Assembly: GCA_028290305.1 (NCBI GenBank)
Contig: JAQGKC010000109.1
Coordinates: 1 to 64,000 of the forward strand
Direction: 5' to 3'
Length of the DNA: 64,000 nucleotides
Source: Bradyrhizobium sp.
GTDB taxonomy: Bacteria; Pseudomonadota; Alphaproteobacteria; Rhizobiales; Xanthobacteraceae
Translations under genes and position numbers: made by a program
In this document: piece by piece, positions 25,752 to 35,358 of the stretch
How the letters are laid out: the number at the start of each line of letters is the position of its first letter
How positions within the stretch are numbered: the stretch's first letter is position 1
The notes under the pieces: model-generated
Databases searched by the model: none
Told to the model about the DNA's origin: nothing
What the model saw: only the letters and a program-made list of their open reading frames with translations

Positions 25752-26450
25752 TTATTTCTTCAGCGCCGCGTAGCGCGCCTTGGTCTCGGCGTTCATGGGA
25801 TAAAGGCCGGGCAACGCCGCGCCGCTGTTCACCTGATCGACGATCCAGGCTTCCATGCGCTCCTGCTCGGCCCCTTCAGCCAGAATGAGGTCGAGAAACG
25901 CCTTGGGAATCACCACGGCGCCATCCTGATCGGCGACAATGATGTCATCCGGAAAGATCGCAACGCCGCCGCAGCCGATCGGTTCGCCCCAGCCGACGAA
26001 GGTCAATCCCGCGACCGACGGGGGCGCTGCGTAGCCGTCGCACCACACCGGCAAACCGGTGCCGAGCACGCCTTCGAGATCGCGCACGACGCCGTCGGTC
26101 ACCAGCGCGGCTACCTTACGCTTGGCCATGCGCGCGCACAGGATATCGCCGAAAATGCCGGCGTCGGTGATGCCCATGGCATCGACCACGGCGATGCAGC
26201 CTTCAGGCATGGCTTCGATCGCGGTCCGGGTCGAAATCGGCGATGACCAGGATTCCGGCGTCGCCAGGTCCTCCCGCGCGGGCACGAAGCGCAATGTAAA
26301 GGCCGGTCCGACCAGCCGCGGCTGTCCCGGTCGCAGCGGACGCGAGCCCCGGAGCCAGACGTTTCGCAGGCCCTTTTTGAGGAGAACCGTGGTGATGGTG
26401 GCGGTGGAGACGCGGGAAAGCGTCGCGATCGCTTCGGGGGTCAGGGACAT
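25752..26450 (-). CDS. RraA-family protein (carboxy-hydroxy-oxoadipate aldolase-like)
   Basis: The product is 232 residues from the ATG at 26450 (MSLTPEAIATLSRV). It carries the metal/pyruvate motif GDILCARMAKRKVAALVTDG with catalytic Arg and VRDLEGV with Asp, then AIFPDDIIVADQDGAVVIP. The family cleaves 4-hydroxy-4-methyl-2-oxoglutarate or decarboxylates oxaloacetate; some members only inhibit RNase E. Next to the cupin, a catabolic lyase role is more likely. Confidence 0.82.
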   Translation of the reverse strand: MSLTPEAIATLSRVSTATITTVLLKKGLRNVWLRGSRPLRPGQPRLVGPAFTLRFVPAREDLATPESWSSPISTRTAIEAMPEGCIAVVDAMGITDAGIFGDILCARMAKRKVAALVTDGVVRDLEGVLGTGLPVWCDGYAAPPSVAGLTFVGWGEPIGCGGVAIFPDDIIVADQDGAVVIPKAFLDLILAEGAEQERMEAWIVDQVNSGAALPGLYPMNAETKARYAALKK

Positions 26451-26687
26451 CGAAAAAGCAACTCCGGTGGGGATGGATCGGCGGGCGCATCTTGCGGGGT
26501 GGGAGCATCGCGTCAAGTGGCCGCTAACTCGGGGATCAGGCGGCTATATCGCATGGCGCAATAACCGCGTCTTATCACGAGTGCGTTGATTAATTTATTG
26601 AACTCGCAGGCTTATTTGCGTGAAGCGAATTCCACTTCGCCGCAAAACACGTTAGAGCTTGGTATCCGCCGACGAGTTCATGAGGCC

Positions 26688-27419
26688 ATGGCCGCGACGC
26701 TTTCCCCGCCCCGCCTTCTGCCAAGTGGCGACAGCGCCATCACGGTAGAGTTCAGCCGCACCATCGATGACGCGGCAAACCAGCGGGTGCTGGCGCTGGA
26801 TCGCACGCTGGCAAGCGAACCAATCGCGGGCGTCACCGAGACGGTGCCGACTTACCGATCCCTGCTGGTGCACTACGATCCCCTGCAGATCGGCTTCGAC
26901 GTGCTGAGCGAAAAGCTCATCCCGCTGGCGCAGCGGCCTGTTCCGCCCGCCGCGAACACACGGCGCTGGCGCATTCCCGTGGTTTACGGCGGCGAGCATG
27001 GCATCGATCTTGAAGATGTCGCCAAGACGCTCAAGACGACGCCTGACGATATCGTGGCGCGCCATATCGCCGGCGACTACCGCGTCGCCATGATCGGTTT
27101 TACGCCGGGATGGTCCTATCTCAGTGGCCTCGAGGATTCGCTGCAGATGCCGCGGCTGCAAAACCCGCGGCTGTTGACACCGGCCGGCACGATCTCCATC
27201 GGCGGTGTACAGACCGGCGTGCAATGTCTCGCCGGTCCGAGCGGTTGGCATTTGCTTGGACAGACTGCGGTCAGAACCTATCAGCTGCACCGCGATCCGA
27301 TCTTCCTGCTGGAACCCGGCGACCGCGTGACGTTTTCCGCGGTCGATGCCAAAACCTTCGCGGAACAGGATCGCGCCGCGGAAGCCGGCGAGATCGTCGC
27401 CGAGTTGATGGCCTCATGA
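26688..27419 (+). CDS. pxpB: 5-oxoprolinase subunit B
   Basis: The product is 243 residues from the ATG at 26688. The family sequence is clear: LPSGDSAITVEFS, VPTYRSLLVHYDP, WRIPVVYGGEHGIDLEDVA, MIGFTPGWSYLSGLE, ISIGGVQTGVQCLAGPSGWHLLGQT. With PxpC and PxpA it forms the ATP-dependent enzyme that opens 5-oxoproline to glutamate, removing a harmful by-product of glutamine chemistry. ATGA overlap with pxpC at 27416 shows coupling. The upstream 34 codons of the frame are not used. Confidence 0.93.
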   Translation: MAATLSPPRLLPSGDSAITVEFSRTIDDAANQRVLALDRTLASEPIAGVTETVPTYRSLLVHYDPLQIGFDVLSEKLIPLAQRPVPPAANTRRWRIPVVYGGEHGIDLEDVAKTLKTTPDDIVARHIAGDYRVAMIGFTPGWSYLSGLEDSLQMPRLQNPRLLTPAGTISIGGVQTGVQCLAGPSGWHLLGQTAVRTYQLHRDPIFLLEPGDRVTFSAVDAKTFAEQDRAAEAGEIVAELMAS

Positions 27420-28465
27420 GCAAACTCGTCATATCAGCTATCGGCCCCGCGAGTTCGGTGCAGGACGGCGGCCGCTATGGCGCCCAGCGCTACGGTCTGA
27501 CGCCAAGTGGCGCGATGGACCGGCTCGCGCTCGCCGCAGCGAATTGTCTGGTTGGAAACCCAGCCTTCGCCGCCGCCATCGAAATCGGCCCGTTCGGCGC
27601 CACGTTCACCGCGCGCGAAGGCGCGGTTCGCGTTGCGCTCGCGGGAGCACCGCGCAATGCCGACATCTCCGGACGCGCGGTTGCATCAGATACGTCGATG
27701 ACTTTGGCGGATGGCGAGATCCTGACACTGGGTTTTGCGCGCAGCGGTTCCTTCAGCTACCTCGCGATCGAAGGCGCCATTCAGGGCGAGCCGATGTTCG
27801 GCAGCCTGTCTGTAAATGCGCGCGCCGGTCTCGGCAGTCCTTATCCGCGCCCGCTACAGGCCGGCGATGAGTTGCAGACCGCGGACGCGAGCGGGACCGC
27901 CGAGCGCCGGATCGATCTTCCGGCCATTGTGGAGGGACCGATCCGGGTCGTGATGGGTCCGCAGGATGACGAATTCGGTGACGCCAAGAATCTGTTCCTG
28001 GACAGCGAGTGGAAGATATCGGCGACCAGCGATCGCATGGGGTACCGGCTCGAGGGCCCCGTCATCAGACATTTGCACGGTCACAACATCGTCTCCGACG
28101 GTACCGTAAATGGCAGCATCCAGGTGCCCGGCAACGGCCAGCCCATCGTGTTGATGCCAGACCGCGGCACCAGCGGCGGCTACCCCAAGATCGCGACCGT
28201 GATATCCGCCGACTTCGGGCGGTTTGCGCAGATCCCCGCCGGCCGTGGTTTCCATTTCAAGGCGATCGGCATGGCCGAGGCGCAGCTCGAGGCCCGGAAA
28301 TTCGCGGAAATGCTGAGCGCCCTGCCCGATCGCATCAGGGATATCGAGAATTTTGATCTCAACATCGAAGCGCTGCAAGATGCTAATGTCGCCGGCGCCG
28401 CCGTCAACGCGGTCGATGCCAGAACATGGCAGGTTCCATCGGCGGATGCACTCGCGCACGACTAA
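27416..28465 (+). CDS. pxpC: 5-oxoprolinase subunit C
   Basis: The product is 349 residues, starting at the ATG that overlaps the pxpB stop. Features are the N-terminal block [23 protein letters not shown], the core [22 protein letters not shown] and the [22 protein letters not shown] motif of the biotin-dependent-carboxylase-like (AHS2) domain. It works in the complex with PxpB and PxpA and starts the ATP-dependent step. Confidence 0.93.
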   Translation: MSKLVISAIGPASSVQDGGRYGAQRYGLTPSGAMDRLALAAANCLVGNPAFAAAIEIGPFGATFTAREGAVRVALAGAPRNADISGRAVASDTSMTLADGEILTLGFARSGSFSYLAIEGAIQGEPMFGSLSVNARAGLGSPYPRPLQAGDELQTADASGTAERRIDLPAIVEGPIRVVMGPQDDEFGDAKNLFLDSEWKISATSDRMGYRLEGPVIRHLHGHNIVSDGTVNGSIQVPGNGQPIVLMPDRGTSGGYPKIATVISADFGRFAQIPAGRGFHFKAIGMAEAQLEARKFAEMLSALPDRIRDIENFDLNIEALQDANVAGAAVNAVDARTWQVPSADALAHD

Positions 28466-28499
28466 CCAAAGATCCACTCACGCATGCGGACAAAACACC

Positions 28500-29261
28500 A
28501 TGACAATCGATCTCAATTGCGATCTCGGCGAAGGATTTGGCGCATGGGAAATGGGCAATGACGCCGCCATGATCGAACTCGCCACATCCGTCAACATCGC
28601 CTGCGGCTTTCATGCCGGCGATTCCGACACCATGCGCAAGACCGTCGAGCTTGCAAAGGCACGCGGCGTCAGCATCGGCGCACATCCCGGTTACCGCGAC
28701 CTACACGGCTTTGGCCGCCGGCCCTTTCCGCGCATGAAAGCCTCCGAGATCGAAAATATGGTGGCCTACCAGATCGGTGCGCTGCAGGCGATCGCGACCA
28801 TGGCCGGTCACAAGGTCACCCACGTCAAGGCGCATGGTGCGCTATCGAACGTGGCCTGCGAGGACGACACGACCGCGCGGGCGATCGCCTCCGCGATCAA
28901 GGCGGTCGATCCCAATCTGATTTTTGTAGTGCTCGCCAATTCGCGGCTGGTGCAGGCGGGCGAAGCCGCCAATTTGCCGATGGTGCACGAGATATTTGCC
29001 GACCGAGCCTATGAGGATGACGGCTCGCTGGTGTCGCGCCGCAAACCGGGCGCGGTGTTGCACGACGCATCCGAAATCGCAAAACGCGTAGTGCGGATGG
29101 TGCAGGACGGCGCCGTGGTGTCGGTCACGGGCAAAGTCATCAAGATGCGCACCGACACCGTATGCATTCACGGCGACACGCCCGGCGCGGTCGATATCGC
29201 GCGCGGCGTGAGACAAGCGCTGAAGGATGCGAAGATTGAAGTCGCGCCGTTCAAGGTTTAG
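28500..29261 (+). CDS. pxpA: 5-oxoprolinase subunit A (LamB/YcsF family)
   Basis: The product is 253 residues. It begins [20 protein letters not shown] and carries the metal-site block [14 protein letters not shown], then [15 protein letters not shown]. This is the subunit that hydrolyses the phosphorylated oxoproline. It lies 34 bases after pxpC; the frame upstream of 28500 belongs to pxpC overlap and is not used. A palindromic repeat follows the stop and may end the operon. Confidence 0.93.
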   Translation: MTIDLNCDLGEGFGAWEMGNDAAMIELATSVNIACGFHAGDSDTMRKTVELAKARGVSIGAHPGYRDLHGFGRRPFPRMKASEIENMVAYQIGALQAIATMAGHKVTHVKAHGALSNVACEDDTTARAIASAIKAVDPNLIFVVLANSRLVQAGEAANLPMVHEIFADRAYEDDGSLVSRRKPGAVLHDASEIAKRVVRMVQDGAVVSVTGKVIKMRTDTVCIHGDTPGAVDIARGVRQALKDAKIEVAPFKV

Positions 29262-29262
29262 A

Positions 29263-29390
29263 CGTCATCCTGAATCCTGAGGAGCGTGCTCCGCGCGCGT
29301 CTCGAAGGATGAGCCACATCATCATCCTTCGAGGCTCGTCGAAGCAGACGGTGAAAGTGCACCGTCGGGCTCGCACCTCAGGACAACGTC
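29263..29390. repeat. REP-like palindromic element after pxpA
   Basis: The stretch starts CGTCATCCTGAATCCTGAGG, has CTCGAAGGATGA followed by TCATCCTTCGAG as a perfect inner palindrome, and ends CCTCAGGACAACGTCACG. This layout, CATCCTGAGG at one end and CCTCAGGA at the other, is typical of dispersed rhizobial REP elements. Such elements often bind gyrase or halt 3' decay. Confidence 0.7.
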
Positions 29391-29409
29391 ACGGCTTCGC
29401 GCTAAGATC

Positions 29410-29562
29410 TCAGAACGGATGAACCGACAGCGTGCCGAACACCACGGCCGCAATGATGGCGAATGCGCCATAGAGCGCGGCCGCGTGAAACCCTCTGGCG
29501 GTTCGCCCCGAAAGGGAACGCGCGTAAAGGTGCAGACGGGCCTCCGCCGATAGTTCGCGCAT
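29410..29562 (-). CDS. Small membrane protein, 50 aa
   Basis: From the ATG at 29562 the sequence is MRELSAEARLHLYARSLSGR, then TARGFHAAALYGAFAIIAAV and VFGTLSVHPF: a basic amphipathic start and one membrane helix (~26-44). The 35 codons of the frame before this ATG are not used because they are Arg/Thr-rich without pattern. It stands alone and is not assigned. Confidence 0.5.
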   Translation of the reverse strand: MRELSAEARLHLYARSLSGRTARGFHAAALYGAFAIIAAVVFGTLSVHPF

Positions 29563-29750
29563 GGTCGTTCTCCAACGCCGCATCGACGTGAGTGGAGTAC
29601 GGTTCGCGGCGGGAAGCAAGACGACCTTGAAAATAGCGATGCCGGATGCTCTGTCAGTGCGTGGCACAGTCGAAAATTCTCTGCCCTCGGTACAGACGAG
29701 AATTTTATTCGCTCGAATTTGAAGCGGATTGGAAGCGGTTCCGTGCCGTG

Positions 29751-31355
29751 TCAGTACACGTCCTGCTGGAACCGCCCCGCCTTCTTGAGTTCCGCGACAA
29801 ATTTGACGGCATCATCGGTCGACCGCGCGCCGAACTGTGCAACGATATCGACCAGCGCACGCTCGACATCCTTGGCCATTCGTTTGGCATCACCGCAGAT
29901 GTAGATGTTCGCGCCTTCGGCGAGCCACGTCCACAATTCGCGACCGACCTCGCGCATGCGATCCTGCACGTAGAATTTCTTGTCGCCGTCGCGCGACCAC
30001 GCCAGCGACAGCCGCGTCAGCAGGCCCGACGTCTTCATGGCGTTCAGTTCGTCGGCATAGAAGAAGTCGCTTTGGCTGCGCTGATGACCGAAGAACAGCC
30101 AGTTCTTGCCGGGTGCGCCGGTCGCGCGGCGATCGTGCAGGAACGCGCGGAACGGTGCGACGCCGGTGCCCGGCCCGATCATGATGATCGGCGTATTCGG
30201 ATCTTGTGGCAGCGCAAAACCATGCGCCTTCTGGACATAGACCTTCACCTGGTCGCCGGGATTGATGCGTTCGGCCAGGAAGATCGAAGCGAGCCCTAGG
30301 CGCTTGCGCTTGCCGATGACGTAGCGCACGCAATCCACCGTCAGCGACAGCTTGCCAGGTGTCGCATTGTGCGACGACGAGATCGAATAGAGCCGCGGTT
30401 GCAGCGGCTCCAGCGCTTCGACAAACGCTTCTGGATGCGGACGCACGCCGGAAAATTTTTGCAGCGCCGCCATCACGTCCAGCGTCGCGGCGTCGCCATC
30501 GGGATCCTCGCCCTGTGCCAGCGCGCGCGCTTTCTCGCGCTGCGCGCCGCCGGTAATAAACGAGAGCAGTTCGAACAGCGTATCCGGTGCAGGCGCCAGC
30601 GAAACATCGTCGGTCAATACGTCGCGCAGCGTCTTGCTGTTCACTTCTGTCGTATGCGACGCGCCGAGCAAGGCGATGATCTGATCGACATGGCCGAGAT
30701 CGTTGCGGGCGAAGATGCCGAAGGAGTCGCCGACGACGTAATCGAGGCCGCAACCGCTGAGGTCGAAATCGATATGCCAGGTTTCCTTTTCCGATCCGGT
30801 CTTGTTCAGCAAGCGGCGCGACACGAAGGTTGCCGGCACCGGATTGTCGCGCGAACGCCCTGGCTCCGCGGTGATCGTCGGCGCCGCCGCGACAGGCGCG
30901 GATGGACCCAATGAGGCTGCCGGTGCCTTTTCCAACTCCTCGTTCAGCCTCTTCAGCATCCGGGCGGTTTCCTTGCCGCCGGGGACACACAAATTGAGAC
31001 GCGGTTCAGCCTTGCTCGCGATCGCGTCGGAATAGTCGTTGCAGTTATAGCCGCATTGTCCGCAATCCTGCTGCGCCATCGCCGCCATCATCCGTCGCCG
31101 CATCGGGCGGCCCTCGGCAAGCTTCATGCGATCGGCAATCGGCATGGTCTGGTCGTGCCAGGGCGCTTCGCCGTCATCGCCATCGCCCGCGGGTCCTTGC
31201 AAAACAGCGGCGCCCTGCTCTGCCGACAACGGTGCGGGACCATCTGTCGAGAGAAGCCCGGCAAAGAAGCCGTTCAGCCAGGAGCGCTGCGCTTCGGAAA
31301 ACGGCGCGCTGGGAGGAATGATTTCAATTTTTGGTGGAGGCGTCATCTGGTTCAT
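29751..31355 (-). CDS. Sulfite-reductase-type flavoprotein (CysJ-like) with N-terminal Fe-S segment
   Basis: The product is 534 residues. Residues ~85-140 carry cysteines C98-x2-C101-x3-C105 and C123 (CGQCGYNCNDYSDAI ... LNLCVPGGKETARM), a likely iron-sulfur site. The FAD-binding part (~170-360) has PRLYSISSSHN and the NADPH part has IMIGPGTGVAPFRAFLHDRR and a final D-V-Y. The flavodoxin domain of standard CysJ is missing and replaced by the Fe-S segment. It passes electrons from NADPH to the reductase encoded upstream; the genes overlap by four bases (ATGA). The partner decides whether the system reduces nitrite or sulfite. Confidence 0.87.
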   Translation of the reverse strand: MNQMTPPPKIEIIPPSAPFSEAQRSWLNGFFAGLLSTDGPAPLSAEQGAAVLQGPAGDGDDGEAPWHDQTMPIADRMKLAEGRPMRRRMMAAMAQQDCGQCGYNCNDYSDAIASKAEPRLNLCVPGGKETARMLKRLNEELEKAPAASLGPSAPVAAAPTITAEPGRSRDNPVPATFVSRRLLNKTGSEKETWHIDFDLSGCGLDYVVGDSFGIFARNDLGHVDQIIALLGASHTTEVNSKTLRDVLTDDVSLAPAPDTLFELLSFITGGAQREKARALAQGEDPDGDAATLDVMAALQKFSGVRPHPEAFVEALEPLQPRLYSISSSHNATPGKLSLTVDCVRYVIGKRKRLGLASIFLAERINPGDQVKVYVQKAHGFALPQDPNTPIIMIGPGTGVAPFRAFLHDRRATGAPGKNWLFFGHQRSQSDFFYADELNAMKTSGLLTRLSLAWSRDGDKKFYVQDRMREVGRELWTWLAEGANIYICGDAKRMAKDVERALVDIVAQFGARSTDDAVKFVAELKKAGRFQQDVY

Positions 31356-33139
31356 GAGGAGACCTCGGCGTCAGCGAGTTTGCGCAGCGTTTCACCATCA
31401 TGGCGGCGCGCAAATGCGAGGAAGGTTTCATCAGGTGATGCACGATGCGACAGATAGGCTTTCAACAGCCTCTCGACGGTCTTTGGCGCGTCCTCGGCTT
31501 TGAGGTCGTGGTAAACCTCCTGCCCGAGATCGGCATTCGGCCCGAACCCTCCACCCGCGAACAGATGATAGCCCTCGACGGTGTCGTCCTCCTCGCCAAC
31601 AGGCACTTTGGCGGCGATCAAGCCGATATCGCTGATGTAGTGCTGCGCGCAGGAGTGGTGACAGCCGGTGAGATGGATGTTGAGCGGAGTGTCGATGTCA
31701 ACGCGTGGCTCGCACCAGTCGCCGATCTCGGCGGCATGGCGCTTGGTATCGGACGCCGCGAACTTGCAGCCGGCATTGCCGGTGCAGGCGATTAGCCCGG
31801 CGCGGATTTGCGACGCCTTGACCGCGAGCCCGATGGCTTCGATGGCCGCGACCGCAAGTCCGACATTCTCGTCCCGCACGCCTGGTATCAACAGGTTCTG
31901 CCAGACCGTAAGGCGGATATCGCCGTCGCCGAGATCCCGGGCGATCTTTGCGAGGCCCCGCATCTGCTCGCAGGTCACTTTCCCAAGCGGCAGCGACACG
32001 CCGATCCAGTTAAAGCCGGCCTGCTTCTGCTTGACCACACCGATATGCGCCATGCGGTCGAAAGCCCTGCGCGGCGCAAGCGCCTCTGGCGGCACGCGCG
32101 TCAAGGCATGGCCGAGCTTTTCCCCGACCAGAACGAGGAACTTCTCCATGCCCATGCCGTCGATGACATATTTCAACCGTGCCTTGAGCCGGTTGGTGCG
32201 GTCGCCGAGGTCGATGAACACGCGGACAATGGCGTCGGCCACTTTAGTCGCGTCTGCCGGCTTGACGATGATGCCGGTCTCTTTCGCAAAATCCTTGTGG
32301 CCGGTGATGCCGCCAATGCCTAAGCGAAACCAGATACCGGGTTCGACGCCAAAACCGTCCTTTACTTCGACGGCCGCGAAGGCGATGTCGTTGGTGTCTT
32401 CGAGCACCGCGATCTTGCCGGCACCATCGAACGCGACGTTGAACTTGCGCGGCAGGCCCGCCAGCGAGCGGTCGTTGAGAATGTGGTAATGCCATTCGCG
32501 GGCATATTCGCGGGTGTCGAGCAGTTCCTGCGGATCGATCCCGGCCGTCGGCGTGCCCGTGACGTTGCGGATGTTGTCGGCGCCGGAGCCACGTGAGCAC
32601 AGGCCGAGATCCTGAATGCCCTCGATCAACGCCACGGCGTGCTTCGGCGGGATTTCCCGCACCTGCAGATTTGCCCGCGTCGTCACATGGCAAAACGGCC
32701 CGCACAGGCGCTCAGCGAGATCGGCCATGCCGGCAAACTGCCAATGCTTGAGGATGCCGTTCGGAATCCTCAAGCGGCACATGTAGGAATCCTGTGCCGG
32801 CGCGACATAGAACAGGCCGTAATAGCGCCAGCGAAAATTATCCGCCGTGGACGGCGGCGCGTTGGTCAGCGCCTGCTCCTTGAGCCGCGGATAAGCATCG
32901 AACGGATGCTCTTCGCGTTTGAATTTCTCCTGGTCCGCGAGTTTCTTGCCCGACGCGATCACCTTGTCCTGCGCTCTGAAGTGCGCGGCATCGGGTCCGA
33001 TCGGCTCGGCGTTGGTTTTGCCGGCGGCCGCGCCACCGAGGCCGCGCCCGACCCGGCTGATCTGCAGGCCGGTCGTAAAACCTTCGAGGTAGCGTTTCTG
33101 CTCGTCGGTAAAGTCGACTGAGAGGGTTTCGATTTTCAT
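31352..33139 (-). CDS. nirA: Siroheme nitrite/sulfite reductase, NirA type
   Basis: The product is 595 residues from the ATG at 33139 (MKIETLSVD). Two NiR/SiR half-domains are present. The siroheme/4Fe-4S ligands are the cysteines of CTGNAGC (~452-458) and CHHSC (~493-497). It catalyses the six-electron reduction of nitrite to ammonia or sulfite to sulfide in the cytoplasm. The nasS-nasT regulators upstream favour nitrite; sulfite remains possible because the flavoprotein partner is of the CysJ type. It is coupled with the flavoprotein by ATGA. The frame before 33139 is not used. Confidence 0.85.
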   Translation of the reverse strand: MKIETLSVDFTDEQKRYLEGFTTGLQISRVGRGLGGAAAGKTNAEPIGPDAAHFRAQDKVIASGKKLADQEKFKREEHPFDAYPRLKEQALTNAPPSTADNFRWRYYGLFYVAPAQDSYMCRLRIPNGILKHWQFAGMADLAERLCGPFCHVTTRANLQVREIPPKHAVALIEGIQDLGLCSRGSGADNIRNVTGTPTAGIDPQELLDTREYAREWHYHILNDRSLAGLPRKFNVAFDGAGKIAVLEDTNDIAFAAVEVKDGFGVEPGIWFRLGIGGITGHKDFAKETGIIVKPADATKVADAIVRVFIDLGDRTNRLKARLKYVIDGMGMEKFLVLVGEKLGHALTRVPPEALAPRRAFDRMAHIGVVKQKQAGFNWIGVSLPLGKVTCEQMRGLAKIARDLGDGDIRLTVWQNLLIPGVRDENVGLAVAAIEAIGLAVKASQIRAGLIACTGNAGCKFAASDTKRHAAEIGDWCEPRVDIDTPLNIHLTGCHHSCAQHYISDIGLIAAKVPVGEEDDTVEGYHLFAGGGFGPNADLGQEVYHDLKAEDAPKTVERLLKAYLSHRASPDETFLAFARRHDGETLRKLADAEVSS

Positions 33140-33373
33140 GGTGCGCGACGAAGCTCCTGCGGCCACGACCAGTGGCGTCAACGGGAAACGGAATGTGACC
33201 GCTCTGAAATCGGTCGGCGAGGAAGCGCCGGTTCAATTTCGAAGGTGCGGTCCGACCAGCCTCGTTGCTGCGGAAATCCATCTTGGACGTAAGCCAGCGG
33301 GCATCTATGGCGGCTGGCTGCACTGCAACATTCAAGTTGTGTGCCATCCCAGGTCTTATGGAATATGATATGA

Positions 33374-33398
33374 AATCAACGACCTACATGATTGATTT
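33374..33398. repeat. 7-bp inverted repeat in the reductase leader
   Basis: AAATCAA pairs with TTGATTT around a 12-base loop. It is one of two hairpins between nasS and the reductase gene. The loop is longer than the six-base ANTAR target loop, so direct NasT binding is not shown. Confidence 0.45.
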
Positions 33399-33421
33399 GG
33401 AACCGGCGACGATCATTCGCC

Positions 33422-33453
33422 GCTAATTTCGAGCAACTAGCCTAAAAATTAGC
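33422..33453. repeat. 8-bp inverted repeat in the reductase leader
   Basis: GCTAATTT (33422-33429) pairs with AAATTAGC (33446-33453) around a 16-base loop, about 40 bases past the nasS stop. It may be a terminator or antitermination element of the nasTS transcript. Confidence 0.45.
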
Positions 33454-33493
33454 CTGTCGGGAAGAATGCTCAGCATCGCACCAGGCCTCGGTC

Positions 33494-34660
33494 TCAGGAT
33501 TTGCGGCGCCCGATTTTGAACGCTGCCAGATGCCCCGCAATATCGTTGGCGTGGAACGCCGGACCGGCGAAGGCACCCACCGCTTCGGACGCGTCTACGG
33601 GCTTCCCTTCACGGCCCAGCGCCGCGTCGTAAAGGTCCGGCCTGAACACCGCCTGTGCGATCCTGAGCGCTTCAGGGCTGATCGAGGCCTGTCCCCAGCG
33701 GACCATCTGCGCATAGAGCCAGGCAGCCTGCACAGGCTCCGGCCGTGCCGCGCCTTCCCGCCCCACCAGCAGATAGCGGCTGCTTTCGCGCATGGTTCCG
33801 TCAGGCGAAATCTTGAGGCGGCCGTCCAGCGTGCGCTGAATAACCTCCGCATCCACGCCGATCCGCTCCGGTTGCGCCAGAATACGCGCGGCTTCAGCAC
33901 GATTGCCGGGATCCTCGATGAATTCAGTGGCGCGAAATGCAGCCCGGATCAGCGCGGCAACCACTTCCGGATTTTTCTCCGACCAACTCTGCCTGATGGC
34001 GAGCACCTTTTCCGCCGCGCGCACCAGGATGTCCGAGACGAAATGCAGGATATGGCCGAGGCCCAGATCGACCGCGATCGAATTCCAGGGCGCGCCGACA
34101 CAGAACGCATCGACCTGACCGCTGGCCAGGCTGTCCACCATGAAAGGCGGCGGCAGCACCACGAGACGAACGTCCTCGTCAGGATCGACGCCGCCGGCGG
34201 CCATCCAGAACCGCAGCTGATAATTGTGGGTCGAAAATGGAAAGGTCATGCCGAAGGTCAGGGGTTCCGCGCTGCTCCTGCGCCGCGCGGCGACGACGCG
34301 CGACAGCGCCAGCGCGGTGGCCATGGGATCGAACGGATCGCCTGATATCTCGCGCATGATCGCCGCATGCAACGCCGGCGACACCGTGATCGCGTTGCCG
34401 TTGAGTCCGAGATTGAACGGCGCCACGATCGGCACCTTGACGTGTCCGAGCCCGAGGCTCGAGGCGATCGCGACCGGCGCCAGCAAATGAGCGGCGTCGA
34501 ACATGCCGATATTGAGCTTGTCGCGAACATTCGACCACGACACTTCACGCACCAACGTGACATCCAGCCCTTCGGCCGCGGCAAATCCCTTGTCGACGGC
34601 GACGATCAGGGCAGCGGCATCGACCAGCGGAATGAAGCCTATGCGAAGAGGTTTGGTCAT
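33494..34660 (-). CDS. nasS: Nitrate-sensor protein NasS (NrtA/CmpA-like, cytoplasmic)
   Basis: The product is 388 residues. The fold is that of NrtA-type binding proteins (RIGFIPLVDAAALIVAVDKGF, WSNVRDKLNIGMFDAAHLLAP, FSTHNYQLRFWMAAGG, GQVDAFCVGAPWNSIA), but there is no signal peptide, so it stays in the cytoplasm. In the NasST system this protein holds the antiterminator until nitrate or nitrite binds. Its start overlaps the nasT stop by four bases (ATGA), the usual arrangement. Confidence 0.9.
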   Translation of the reverse strand: MTKPLRIGFIPLVDAAALIVAVDKGFAAAEGLDVTLVREVSWSNVRDKLNIGMFDAAHLLAPVAIASSLGLGHVKVPIVAPFNLGLNGNAITVSPALHAAIMREISGDPFDPMATALALSRVVAARRRSSAEPLTFGMTFPFSTHNYQLRFWMAAGGVDPDEDVRLVVLPPPFMVDSLASGQVDAFCVGAPWNSIAVDLGLGHILHFVSDILVRAAEKVLAIRQSWSEKNPEVVAALIRAAFRATEFIEDPGNRAEAARILAQPERIGVDAEVIQRTLDGRLKISPDGTMRESSRYLLVGREGAARPEPVQAAWLYAQMVRWGQASISPEALRIAQAVFRPDLYDAALGREGKPVDASEAVGAFAGPAFHANDIAGHLAAFKIGRRKS

Positions 34661-35247
34661 TTCAGCAACTCCGACGCGGTCAGGATCGACTGTGCGATCT
34701 CGCCGATCTTCTTTTTCTCGCGCATCGCCGTCGATCGAAGCAGCACATAGGCCTCATCTTCGGTCAGGCCCTTCAGTTTCATCAGGATTCCCTTGGCGCG
34801 ATCGATCACCTTGCGGTCTTCAAGCGCGGATTTGGCGCGGTCGAGTTCGTCCTGAAGCTTGGCGAACGCGTTGAATCGCGAAATGCAGAGGTCGAGGATC
34901 GGCTTGAGCCGTTCTTTTTTCAATCCGTCGACGATATAGGCCGAAACGCCGGCATCGACGGAAGCCTGAATTGATGCCGCATCGCTCTGATCAACGAACA
35001 TCGCGATCGGCCGGCGCACCGCGCGGCTGACCTGGAACATCTGTTCCAGGACGTCGCGGCTGGGATTTGCAAGGTCGATCACGATGACATCGGGATCGAG
35101 CGCATAGATCCGGGCCAGCAAACTCTGCATTTCGCTGATATGGACGACGCCGGTAAAGCCAGCCTCCCGCAATCCCTCCTCGAGGATCGCGGCGCGGATC
35201 GGGCTTTCATCGACAATCACGATTTTAGGGGACGACTCGGCGGTCAT
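34657..35247 (-). CDS. nasT: ANTAR-domain antiterminator NasT
   Basis: The product is 196 residues. The N-terminal pseudo-receiver ([33 protein letters not shown] with the conserved Asp, [14 protein letters not shown]) is followed by an ANTAR helix bundle ([34 protein letters not shown]). ANTAR proteins bind hairpins in leader RNA and stop termination. It pairs with nasS and probably regulates the reductase genes downstream; the leader at 33140-33493 is the candidate target. Confidence 0.92.
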   Translation of the reverse strand: MTAESSPKIVIVDESPIRAAILEEGLREAGFTGVVHISEMQSLLARIYALDPDVIVIDLANPSRDVLEQMFQVSRAVRRPIAMFVDQSDAASIQASVDAGVSAYIVDGLKKERLKPILDLCISRFNAFAKLQDELDRAKSALEDRKVIDRAKGILMKLKGLTEDEAYVLLRSTAMREKKKIGEIAQSILTASELLK

Positions 35248-35358
35248 CGATCACTCGCATTCCGGCAAAATATCCATAGCACGCCGGAAGCCTGCTCAAA
35301 GCCTTGTAATTATGGGCAATTGGGACTAGCTCCTGCCGATCAATCAGGCAGATCGAAC

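Larger units (their letters stand above)
33140..33493 (-). promoter_or_regulatory. 354-bp leader between nasS and the nitrite/sulfite reductase gene
   Basis: No gene is supported here. The minus strand has two perfect inverted repeats (33422-33453 and 33374-33398, listed separately) and, about 190 bases before the ATG, a sequence at 33331-33346 reading TGGCACACAACTTGAA. The latter matches the sigma-54 pattern (TGGCAC, five bases, TTGCA) except at the essential GC, so a promoter is unsure. NasT-family proteins bind such leaders to prevent termination; two hairpins before a reductase gene fit that idea. Confidence 0.4.

Noticed and set aside
33331..33346. Sigma-54-like promoter before the reductase gene
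   Set aside because: TGGCAC is present but the essential GC of the second element is GA, so it is noted only within the leader entry.
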